DNA of 64,000 nucleotides from Mytilus edulis (Eukaryota; Mollusca; Bivalvia; Mytilida; Mytilidae), in NCBI RefSeq assembly GCF_963676685.1, contig NC_092351.1:40848733-40912732 (forward strand), read 5' to 3'. Below the pieces are notes generated by a model that saw only the letters and a list, made by a program, of their open reading frames with translations, was not told the DNA's origin and made no database searches. Below, in pieces: positions 23,490-35,400 of this stretch; within the stretch, counting starts at the first letter, position 1, and each line of letters begins with the position of its first letter. The position numbers and the translations under genes were made by a program.

Positions 23490-26400
23490 GTAAGGACTTT
23501 TTTATGTCTTCTTTTTGAACTCCTTTCATCATGTTCATGTATGTCAGCTTTTTCTGTCAATTTGAGAGATTCAAAAGAGGTCTTTCCATTAACTCTGTAA
23601 AAAATGTATGATGGAAAAAATATATATAACATACTGTCATGATTGTAGGAAAAGAAAAAAACATATTCATACTTGTTTCCTATATGTATCTCCTGGCAGA
23701 AAACTTTAGGTCAAGATCTCTGTCTGATTTAATGAACAATAATTTTATTCTTTTGTATATATTTATTGTGTTAGGGTAGGCATAGACATGACAGATGAAA
23801 TTGATATTACATCTATCATGTCTATGCCTATACCCTATGAGGAAGGCATCATCAGAAATTAAGGATAGGCAAGGAAGCAGTAAATTAACAGTATTTTAAG
23901 CAAAAACAGTAAAAATAAGGAATTGCCCCGTTGTCCAGAAATTTTTCAGTATTTACGCAAAAAGAGTTAAATAAGGAGGAGGTTGTCCAGAAATATTCAC
24001 TTAATTTTATTCACATTTTTGAGGGTTGATGTATACATTTTTTTCTCTCAACTAAATGTGTATTTTTAAAATATATGAGGTATTGGATATTTTTTAAGCA
24101 TTCTTTAACCAGTTCAGCATTTTGCAGGATTGTTGATTTGAGGCTGTTTAAACTTTCCTAAAATAAACATGCACTGCGCAGTAAATGCTAATTATTTGCA
24201 TGAAAGTTAGAATTAGTGAACATGGTGAAAGGGACTGGTAGTTTTCCGTTTTATTGCTTCTAATTGTCTCATTGTTAAACAACAGCTTGGGTAATTTAAG
24301 GGCTTTGTTGTTTCTTATGAAGTTTTTGAAGAATAAAACATCAATAACTCTACCTGTAAGACTGTTGAGATAAAAAAAATAACACATATTAACTATTAAT
24401 TAATTAAATCTCAGAATAACTATGGACACCTTTTATGAAATTACGACAGTATACTAACACAGCACCAATAAATTTTCCATCACACGAATGCGAAGCAAGA
24501 CATCTCGGCACATTACAAACTCGGGACATGTCAACTCGGCATAGTGCAATCTCGGCACATTACAAACTCGGCATATTACAAACTCGGTACATTCATAACG
24601 GTCGTATAATAAAAATGTATCAGATGTATTATTGTGCCAATAAAGACTTATTTTCATTTAATTTGAAATTTAGTACTTAGTAAAATATATGAACAATTTA
24701 TAAATGGCTTAGCAAAAACGGTATATTTTATGGTTTTCATAATTATGTCCATAATGTCTGAAAAAGGTAGATTACAATCACTTCTATCTTCATTTGATAG
24801 TATGGAGCTTACTGTACCTTTCATTAAAAAAAGTTGCACTATTAAAGGAGAGGAGACAAAAAACCTGCATGAATAATACTGTTATATACTACTTTATATA
24901 GTAATGTTTAATTTGTTATGATTTCTGCATATGAGAGAGGGGGGATAGGACCTTTATTGGGACTCCGGGATCGGGTGTTTTAAAACTCTGGATTTCGGGA
25001 TTGATCCTTTCGGGATCCAGAAATTCTTTTTTTCGAATTTCGGAACCTCAGGATTTTATGTTTTTAAGCCCGGGATTTCGGGATCAGGACCCCTCCTATC
25101 CCCCCTCATGAGACAATATCTGAAAAAGTCTAATTTTTGAAAATAAAAAAAAAACAATTTTTTTTTTTTAGACCCAGTATTTTAATAGCACAAATCGAAG
25201 AACACACATATGGGATCTAGGAACTGTTGTCTGTAATTCAAACAATTGTTTAATAAGGAAACAATGGCTATTTTAACTAGAGGCTCTAAAGAGCCTGTGT
25301 CGCTCACCTTGGTCTATGTGAATATTAAACAAAGGACGCAGATTGATTCATGACAAAATTGTGTTTTGGTGATGGTGATGTGTTTGTACATCTTAATTTA
25401 CTGAATATTCTAGTTGCTTACAATTATCTCTATCTATAATTAACTTGGCCCAGTAGTTTCAGAGGAGAAGATTTTTGTAAAACATTACTACGATTTACGA
25501 AAAATGGTTAAAAATTGACTATAAAGGGCAATAACTCCTAAATGGGTCAACTGACCATTTCAGTCATGTTGACTTATTCGTAAATCTTACTTTGCTGAAC
25601 ATTATTGCTGTTTACAGTTTATCTCTATCTATAATAATATTCAAGATAATAACCAAAAACAGCAAAATTTCCTTATAATTACCAATTCAGGGGCAGCAAC
25701 CCAACAATGGGTTGTCCAATTCAACTGAAAATTTCAGGGTAGATAGATCTTTACCTGATGAACAATTTAACACAGTGTCAGATTTGCTCTAAATGCTTTG
25801 GTTTTTGAGTTATAAGCCAAAAACTGCATTTTACCCCTATGTTCTATTTTAAGCTGTTGCGGCCATCTTGGTTGGGTGGGTGGGTCACGCCACACATTTT
25901 TTAAACTAGATACCCAAATGATAGTTGTGGCCAAGTTTGGTTTAATTTGGCCCAGTTGTTTCAGAGGAGAAGATTTTTGTAAAAGATTACTAAGATTTAC
26001 GAAAAATGGTTAAAAATTGACTATAAAGGGCAATAACTCTTAAACAGGTCAACTGACCATTTCGGTCATGTTGACTTATTTGTAAATCTTACTTTGCTGA
26101 ACATTATTGCTGTTTACAGTTTATCTCTATCTATAATAATATTCAAGATAATAACCAAAAACAGCAAAATTTCCTTAAAATTACCAATTCAGGGGCAGCA
26201 ACCCAACAACGGGTTGTCCAATTCATCTGAAAATTTCAGGGCAGATAAATCTTGACCTGATGAACAATTTTACTCATGTCAGATTTGCTCTAAATGCTTT
26301 GGTTTTTGAGTTATAAGCCAAAAACTGCATTTTACCCCTATGTTCTATTTTAAGCTGTTGTGTTCATCTTGGTTGGGCGGGTGGGTCACGCCACACATTT

Positions 26401-29400
26401 TTTAAACTAGATACCCAAATGATAGTTGTGGCCAAGTTTGGTTTAATTTGGCCCAGTTGTTTCAGAGGAGAAGATTTTTGTAAAAGATTACTAAGATTTA
26501 CGAAAAATGGTTAAAAATTGACTATAAAGGGCAATAACTCCTAAAGGGGTCAACTGACCATTTCGGTCATGTAGACTTATTTGTTAATCTTACTTTGCTT
26601 AACATTATTGCTGTTTACAGTTTATCTCTATCTATAATAATGTTCAAGATAATAACCAAGAACAGCAAAATTTCCTTAAAATTACCAGTTCAGGGGCAGC
26701 AACCCAACATCAGGTTGTCCGATTCATCTGAAAATTTCAGGGCAGATAGATCTTGACCCTATAAACAATTTTACCTTAGTCAGATTTGCTCTAAATGCTT
26801 TAGTTTTTGAGTTATAAGCCAAAAACTGCATTTTACCCCTATGTTCTATTTTTAGCCGTGGTGGCCATCTTGGTTAGTTGGCCGGGTCACCGGACACATT
26901 TTTTAAACAAGATACCCCAATGATGATTGTGGCCAAGTTTGGTTTAATTTGGCCCAGTAGTTTCAGAGGAGAAGATTTTTCTAAAAGATAACTAAGATTT
27001 ACGAAAAATGGTTAAAAATTGACTATAAAGGGCAATAACTCCTAAAGGGGTCAACTGACCATTTGGGTCAGGTTGACTTATTTGTAAATCTTACTTTGCT
27101 GAACATTATTGCTGTTTACAGTTTATCTCTATCTATAATAATATTCAAGATAATAACCAAAAACAGTAAAATTTCCTTAAAATTACCAATTCAGGGGCAG
27201 CAACCCAACAACGGGTTGTCCGATTCATCTGAAAATTTCAGGGCAGATAGATCTTGACCTGATGAACAATTTTACCCCATGTCAGATTTGCTCTAAATGC
27301 TTTGGTTTTTGAGTTATAAGCCAAAAACTGCATTTTACCCCTATGTTCTATTTTTAGCCATGGCGGCCATCTTGGTTGGTTGACCGGGTCACCAGACACA
27401 TTTTTTAAACTAGATACCCCAATGATGATTGTGGCCAAGTTTGGTTAAATTTGGCCCAGTAGTTTCAGAGGAGAAGATTTTTGTAAAAGTTAACGACGCC
27501 AGACGACGGACGACAGACGACGGACGACGGACGCCGGACGCCAAGTGCTGAGAAAAGCTCACTTGGCCCTTTGGGCCAGGTGAGCTAAAAATGGTACAAA
27601 AAAATCCAGTTCTTTCCAAAGTGAATCAATTTTAAAAAGTTTCTAATGGGAATAAGGAATAAGTTTAAGACAATATTTGTGGTTTACTAGTATATCCTGC
27701 AATAGTTTTTCAAATGCCAATTATTGATTTTAGCATTTGCAATACAAAAGGTTTAGAAATATACTTAAATATAGTCAGATATGTCGGTAACATGAAAGAA
27801 TCTTGAGTAACAGCACAACGGTAACAGGACAGAGTTGGTAACAGAAAGGATTTTTCTGCTTTATTTTAAAGTTTAAGAAAAATACATAATTTTAAATTGG
27901 TCACAATAGGAAGATAACAGCAAACAATGTCATTTATCCTTTGAAACTGTATTTGCAAGATGAAAAATCTGCCTAGGTAATGAAAAATTCTAAAATAAAT
28001 TCCTTTCTGTTTCTTAATATACAATGTACTGTATATTATTTTGAAATTTATTTAATATGGTGGTGATAACTTATATTAAATGAAATGGTTGGCATATAGT
28101 AGATTAACTTTTCGATTCTTCAGTGAAATTGTCTTGAACATCCTTCCTGTTACTGATGATGGTTATGCTGTTACTTTTTATCAGGTAACATGACAGAACG
28201 TAACAGAAAGGAATTACGCGATAGTTTTTGTCCTTTTTATCACATTAAATGTAAGTGTATTTCCTGTGACATATAACTTTTAAAAAGATGATATAAAAAC
28301 ACACTTAATGCTGTGGTGCACACTTAAAAATATTCTCAGAAAGTGTAAGAAAAGGCTGTAACAGGATAGAACACCAATAAGTATTTTTCTATAAATTCTT
28401 ACCTTGGATGGGCTTGAATTTTCAAACCTGGCCGCCTTTCCAACTATTTCTTTGTACTAATGCATTCAGTAAATGATGCTCTTCCCAATACATAATGGGA
28501 AAATAACTCTTGGTCTTGTAAACGTTTCCACAGGTAAAAAACCCAGTGGTAACAGAAGGGAAATCACCCCTGGGGACAATTTTTTTTCTCTTGAAATTTG
28601 CAAAATTTTATTACATGCTATAGTTATAATATAAAAAGACAAATTAGGGGCAAGTTTATTACATAATATATCATATATCATGTATATGTGAGAATCGGAC
28701 ACCTGTTTAATTAATTTGTATTTTATTTGAATGATTTAGTTTTCAAAAAAACACAGGGGACAACATGATTTTAGGGGGGGTTGAACATTTAAACTACATT
28801 ATTTTATTGGAAGAAATATAAGAATGAGTGTTTAATTGGCAGGCCATGGTGCATTATATAATTTAGTTTATACTGAAACTTAAAATTTTCAAAAAAGATG
28901 GTTGAATAATAAAATAGTTGCTGGTGAAGTGCGGGACATGGATATTAGACTTTTTCAGATATTGTCTCATATATATTGTTTGTGTATAGTTTATATATGC
29001 CTCCAACCCCTATGGGTATAAATGTGTATAATGAATAAATAAATATTTGTGTTTGTTTTTAATATTTTTACGGTGAAATTTAAAATAAAATTTGTTATTT
29101 TTTTCATCGTAATTATTATATAAAATTTCTTTTTAAGAACCATTTCCATAAATATATTCATTGGTGTGCCGAGTATGTATACGTAATGTGCCGAGTTTGT
29201 ATAGGCCGAGTTTGTACTATGCCGAGTTAAACATGTCCCGAGTTTGTAGTGTGCCGAGATGTCATGTATTCCACGAATGTATCAAAGCCACAAAATTAAC
29301 TTAAAGATTCTAGCTGCTTGATGCTTTTTAACTTGTAATGCATGATAAAATAAAATCCACCCAAAATAGAACATTTTTAGAATTATTTATATATATCAAA

Positions 29401-32400
29401 TATTATTGGATGCTGATTTGACTTTAAATACAGGTGCCGATTTGAATAGATGCCGATTTAACCAGGAGACAATTTGACTTTTTCTATGGGTGCCGATTTG
29501 ACCAGGTGTGGATTTGACTTGTACCCAGCTAAGATGATCGAATGTTAAGAAAGAAAATCAGACAAAAAGAAAATCACAACTCAATTTTGATATGCTTTTT
29601 TTCTTTTAATTTAAACAAAATACTAAGTAAAAAATTATTTTTGTAATTTTCATGACATGATGTTATTTCATAAGATAGTAAAAGCATAGAATGTGCACTC
29701 ATTATAAGAAAAAGATTTTTTTCCTCTTCAGACGAAAGGTGTTTCCATCAAAGCATTTTACCCACAGCCACAGGTGCAATTGGGTATATGATACAGATAT
29801 TTTTATTTTTTGTTGATTCAAATGTTCAATCTTACTCATATAAATTTACAATAGAATGCATTATAAACAAGGCTGAGGATCAGATTTAGGGGAGGACAGG
29901 GAACCTTCCACCCTATGAAGCTGCAAATAAGAAGGATGCATGGAATTTTTACAAGTATCATTCCAAATGTTGATTTTCCAAGGTCATCCCCCTTCCCTCC
30001 TTATTTTCAAAATCTTGAGTCTGCACTAATAATGATATATATATACTCATGAGTAAATGTAATGAGCTTCATTCTTAAATTTCCTTTCAGAAAGGCTTCC
30101 TTCAAAACAAGTGACTTGAACAATTCAAAAAAGTTTCATGTGGCAATTAACAGCTCATTTAAACATGGAGGCCTGATGTGCTTCTTATCAAGAAGACACC
30201 TGGTTCCTCTTATGGGAAAATTGGCTAGACAGGCTAGACCCCAGGAAGAGAATAATAGAAAGCAGTTAGTATTAACTCCTGGTCTGCAGGAGGATGGAGT
30301 CCATGTGGTTTTTAATCCAGATCAGATCATAGACATCATCACAGCAACCATGGTATGCAATTTGCTATTTCAGAATCTATTTTTTTTCTGGGTAATATTT
30401 TTAAAAAGTGCACCAAACATTGTGATTGGTTACAATGGATATTTAACCAATGATGTAAGGTCATATTCATTTTGATATTAACAATGAAAATACCCATACT
30501 TCTTTAAATTTGAAATCAAGAAACAATTAATCTTAGAGACATGTTAGATGCACATGTATATTTACTAAATTAATTTATTATGGTTTAAAAAAAATTTAAA
30601 CTCTCCGAGATTTGCTGTTTTATATGAATCATAATTAAATAAGTACACAACTTATTGATTTCTTTTCCTACCCAATAATTTTTTTTCTAATTCGTTTAAA
30701 ATAATCATTTTCATTCTGTAAAAAATATTAAATAATTCCCTTCTCCTGAAAAAAACCTGTGAAACCTGAACTATTATCGTTACAATCTTTTCCTCTGTAT
30801 CAGAAAAGCTTGTGAACTCAACTGTTAACTGTTTGTGTTGTCGCTGTAAATTTAACATTTTAAGCAAATAACAGTTGCATTATTTTGAATTTGATATATT
30901 GCAATTTCATTTAGGTTAATCCAGATAGATGTGTCTATGTTTGGCCTGACCAGAATGGAGCAGACATAGAACTACAACATATAATCAATACTCCTCCAGA
31001 TATACAAATGCTCAAACAATTTCTGACAAAATCATCAACCATCTTTGACAACAACTTTGGACCTGCCATTTTAGCATGGAGCAGCATGTATGCAATGACA
31101 CTGTACAAGAAGTTCTTGAAGGAAATTGGCCATTTCAACCTGCCAGTTCTCCATGGTTTACCAGGGGTGGGCAAAACTCTTATTGCACAGTGTGGGGCCT
31201 GGTTAGTTGGATGTACCAACCTGCACTTCATGGGAAGGTAAGGGAAATAGACTAAAAAGAGTAATACTATTATTGTTATATCAACATTGTCATTGAAAAT
31301 TATGACAAAAATTACAACTAACCAATACATTTCAGGAGCATTTAACAGGGTAAGGCTTGCTAAAATGAATCCTGATATTAACAAATTTCATTTATAGCTC
31401 TTATTTGTACATCCCTAAAAAAATGTTAAGCGCTAGAATAAACAAGTATTCGATTATTTCAATAAGGAAATTGAGAATCCATGAATCTCAACCTGCACAA
31501 ATTATACAGTTTAGCATCATGTTCACATGAAAACTGATAACAAATTTCAGTAAGCCCGTTTTTATTTAATTAATAAGTTGATTTACGGACATCAGCCCAA
31601 AAATGTTAGGTCATTTTTTAGTAGCAATAAACAAAAAAACTATGTTAATTGGACATGCTTTGATACTATATATGCCCTTGAATTTTTACTAGATAACATT
31701 TTTGTTCGCTTTGGGGATTCCGTATATCGTCAGATTATCGGAATTCCAATGGGGACTAACTGTGCACCACTTATTGCGGACCTCTTTTTGTATTGTTACG
31801 AGTTACAATTTATGACAAAAATAAGCAAAGACCCATCAAAACAACATCTGATAAACAAATTTAATAATACTTTTAGATATTTGGATGATATTTTGGCTCT
31901 CAATAATGACGACTTCAGTATGTATATTAATGAAATTTATCCTGGTGAACTTACTTTAAATAAAGCTAATACTAACAATGACCACTGCCCTTTCCTCGAT
32001 CTTGATATCTATATCACTAACGGAAAGCTGAATACTAAAATTTATGATAAAAGGGATGATTTTTCATTTCCTATCGTTAATTATCCGTTTTTAGATGGTG
32101 ACGTTCCATTGTCACCATCTTACGGTGTTTATATATCTCAACTTGTACGATTCGCTCGTGTATGTAACAATGTTTTAGATTTTAACGAGAGAAATTTATG
32201 TATTACTGAAAAATTATTACACCAGGGTTTTCGATATCACAAACTAGTCAAAACATTTACTAAATTTTATCATCGGTATAAAGACATCATTCGTAAATAT
32301 AGCTCAACATGCAGACTTTTTATACGTTCAGGTATTTCACATCCAATTTTTTATGGAAATATTCTTTATAAAGCACAAAGGTGTCAGTATTCACCTCATA

Positions 32401-35400
32401 AACTTACAAAACCTTTGAATAGACTTATTAAGAAGGGATATAATTACGATACTGTTGTCAAGTCATTAAAGATTGCATATTTTGGCGTTAATATTGAGTC
32501 ACTGATAAGGTCTTTGCGTCGGAACTAAACACATTTATTCTAAAAACAGTTGTTGGCATGACACGGGTTATGTTCTTCTCATATATGTTATGATGGTATG
32601 ATACTAAACCCCTTACGGGAAGGATTGTGCCTGATGTTCATATGATGAAATCATAATCTTTCAGTCAGTTTAATTGAAGTCTGGAGCTGGCATGTCAGTT
32701 AACTGCTAGTAGTCTGTTGTTATTTATGTATTATTGTCATTTTGTTTATTTTCTTTGGTTACATCTTCTGACATCAGACTCGGACTTCTCTTGAACTGAA
32801 TTTTAATGTGCGTATTGTTATGCTTTTACTTTTCTACACTGGTGTTAGAGGTATAGGGGGAGGGTTGAGATCTCACAAACATGTTTAACCCCGCCGCATT
32901 TTTTGCACCTGTCCCAAGTCAGGAGCCTCTGGCCTTTGTTAGTCTTGTATTATTTAAATTTTAGTTTCTGTGTACAATTTGGAAATTAGTATGGCGTTCA
33001 TTATCACTGAACTAGTATATATTTGTTTAGGGGCCAGCTGAAGGACGCCTCCGGGTGCGGGAATTTCTCGCTACATTGAAGACCTGTTGGTGACCTTCTG
33101 CTGTTGTGTTTTTTTATTTTGGTCGGGTTGTTGTCTCTTTGACACATTCCCCATTTCCATTCTCAATTTTAAGGTAGGAGGAGGGTAAAGAAATTAATTT
33201 AAACTTGATCTTTCAAGTTTTTCTTTTTTTTACTTAATTTGGTTTATGGATATCAGCCACAGAAAATAGGGTACAAGGTTAAAAAATAATAATTTTAACT
33301 TGAAAAGACTTTAATATTTGAAGTTCTGTAAAACTTAAAAAGCCTTTTAGCTCTAATTACTATAGATCTCTAGAAATTCAACATAATTTCATGAGACAGA
33401 CTGATCAACATAACAGACAAACAGAGATAATATAGTATACCCTACCTCCTTCAGAGCTTTGGTATAACAAATGAAGATTGTCAGCTTCTCTATATAATTA
33501 GGGGAGGGGAATTGGGGTGGTCAGGGGGTGTTAAAGCAAGCAACAATTAATCCCTTATTTTATCAATCTTGTGTATAATACAAGAGTGCACACGCTGAAA
33601 TGTCTCGCCTTCTATACTAATCAATGATATTATGTTGATAGTCCTAAGTATAAAGCTAAGCTTTATTACAACTATCACATAAACTTAACATTAACCAAGA
33701 TAACTAAACAAAGACCAATGAACCTTGAAAAAGAGGTCCATGTCAGATGAACCATGCCAGGCAGACAGGTACAGCTAACAATGCTTCTATACAACATACA
33801 TAGTTGACACATTACTTATAGTTTAAGAAAAATAGACCAAAACACAAAAACTTAACACTGTGCAATGAACCGTGAAAATGAGGTCACGGTTAAACAAGAG
33901 GCTGTCACAACGACAGCAAACCGGATTTATTAACATTTATTTGTGTCCTGGCAATATCACAAGAACCATTACTGATGAATGGTGAAAGTGAAAATCGTCA
34001 ATATCAAATTTGATCTCCATTTTGTCATCAGTATCAACATATTAATATTTGAACAGCTTAGATTGAATGGTTCATGAGTAAATGCAACAACGTGAATGGG
34101 AACGCCATTTTACGATCTTTCAAGAACCATAACTTCTGAACGGTAAAAGTCAAAATCGTCATTAATAAACTTGACCTCTATTTTGTCATCAGTAACAACA
34201 TATTAAAATTTCAAAAGCTTTGGTTGAATGGTTCATGAGAAAATGCACGGACACGACGGGAAACACCATTTTTCAATCTTTCAAGAACCATAACTCCTGA
34301 ACGGTAAAAGTCAAAATCGTCATTATTGAACTTGACCTCCATTTTGTCATCAGTAACAGCATATTAAAATTTCGGAAGCTTAGGTAGAACAGTTCATGCA
34401 TAAATGCACGGACACGACTGGAAACTCCATTTTTCAATCTTTCAAGAACCATAACTCCAGAACGGTAAAAGTCAAAATCGTCATTATTGAACTTGACCTC
34501 CATTCTGTCATCAGTAACAACATATTAAAATTTGGGAAGCTGTGGTAGAACAGTTCATGCGTAAATGCACGGACACAACTGGAAACTCCATTTTTCAATC
34601 TTTCAAGAACCATAACTCCTGAACGGTAAAAGTCAAAATCGCCATTATTGAACTTGACCTTCGTATAGTTGTCAGTAATAACATATTAAAATTTTAAAAG
34701 ATTTGGTTGAACGGTTCATGAGTTAATGCACGGACAACATTTGATTGCCGCCCGCCCGCCGTACATCCCCAAATCAATAACCGACATTTTTGTCACAAAA
34801 ATCCGGTTAATAAAACCTGCTCGACTGACATAAAGATCATAAAATTTTTCCATACACCAAATATAGTTGACCTATGGCATATAGCATTAGATAAAAAGAC
34901 CAAAACTCAAAAACTTAACTTTGACCACTGAACCATGAAAATGAGGTCAAGGTCACATGACATCTGCCCGCTAGACATGTACACTTAACAATCATTCCAT
35001 ACAACAAATATAGTAGACCTATTGCATATGGTATGAGAAAAACAGACCAAAACACAAAAATTTAACTACAACCACTGAACCATGAAAATGAGGTCAAGGT
35101 CAGATGACACCTGCCAGTTGGACATGTACACCTTCCATACACCGAATATACTAGCCCTATTGCTTATAGTATCTGAGATATGGACTTGACCACCAAAACT
35201 TAACCTTGTTCACTGATCCATGAAATGAGGTCGAGGTCAAGTGAAAACTGTCTGACAGACACAAGGACCTTGCAAGGTACGCACATATCAAATATAGTTA
35301 TCCTATTACTTATAATAAGAGAAAATTCAACATTACAAAAAATTTGAACTTTTTTTTGAAGTGGTCACTGAACCATGAAAATGAGGTCAAGGACATTGGA

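Noticed and set aside
25276..27587. Regular direct repeats suggesting a CRISPR-like array
   Set aside because: The units are 501 bp with no spacer structure, in a eukaryotic intron.
29732..29773. Candidate 42-nt microexon (acceptor TTCCTCTTCAG, donor CACAG|GTGCAA) in the NTPase gene
   Set aside because: It keeps phase only in a frame giving an unconvincing peptide. The more protein-like frame is incompatible with the flanking exons. Left out of the model.
30935..31384. 149-codon minus-strand open frame
   Set aside because: It is antisense to the Walker A exon of the NTPase gene, which has conserved motifs and splice sites on the plus strand.
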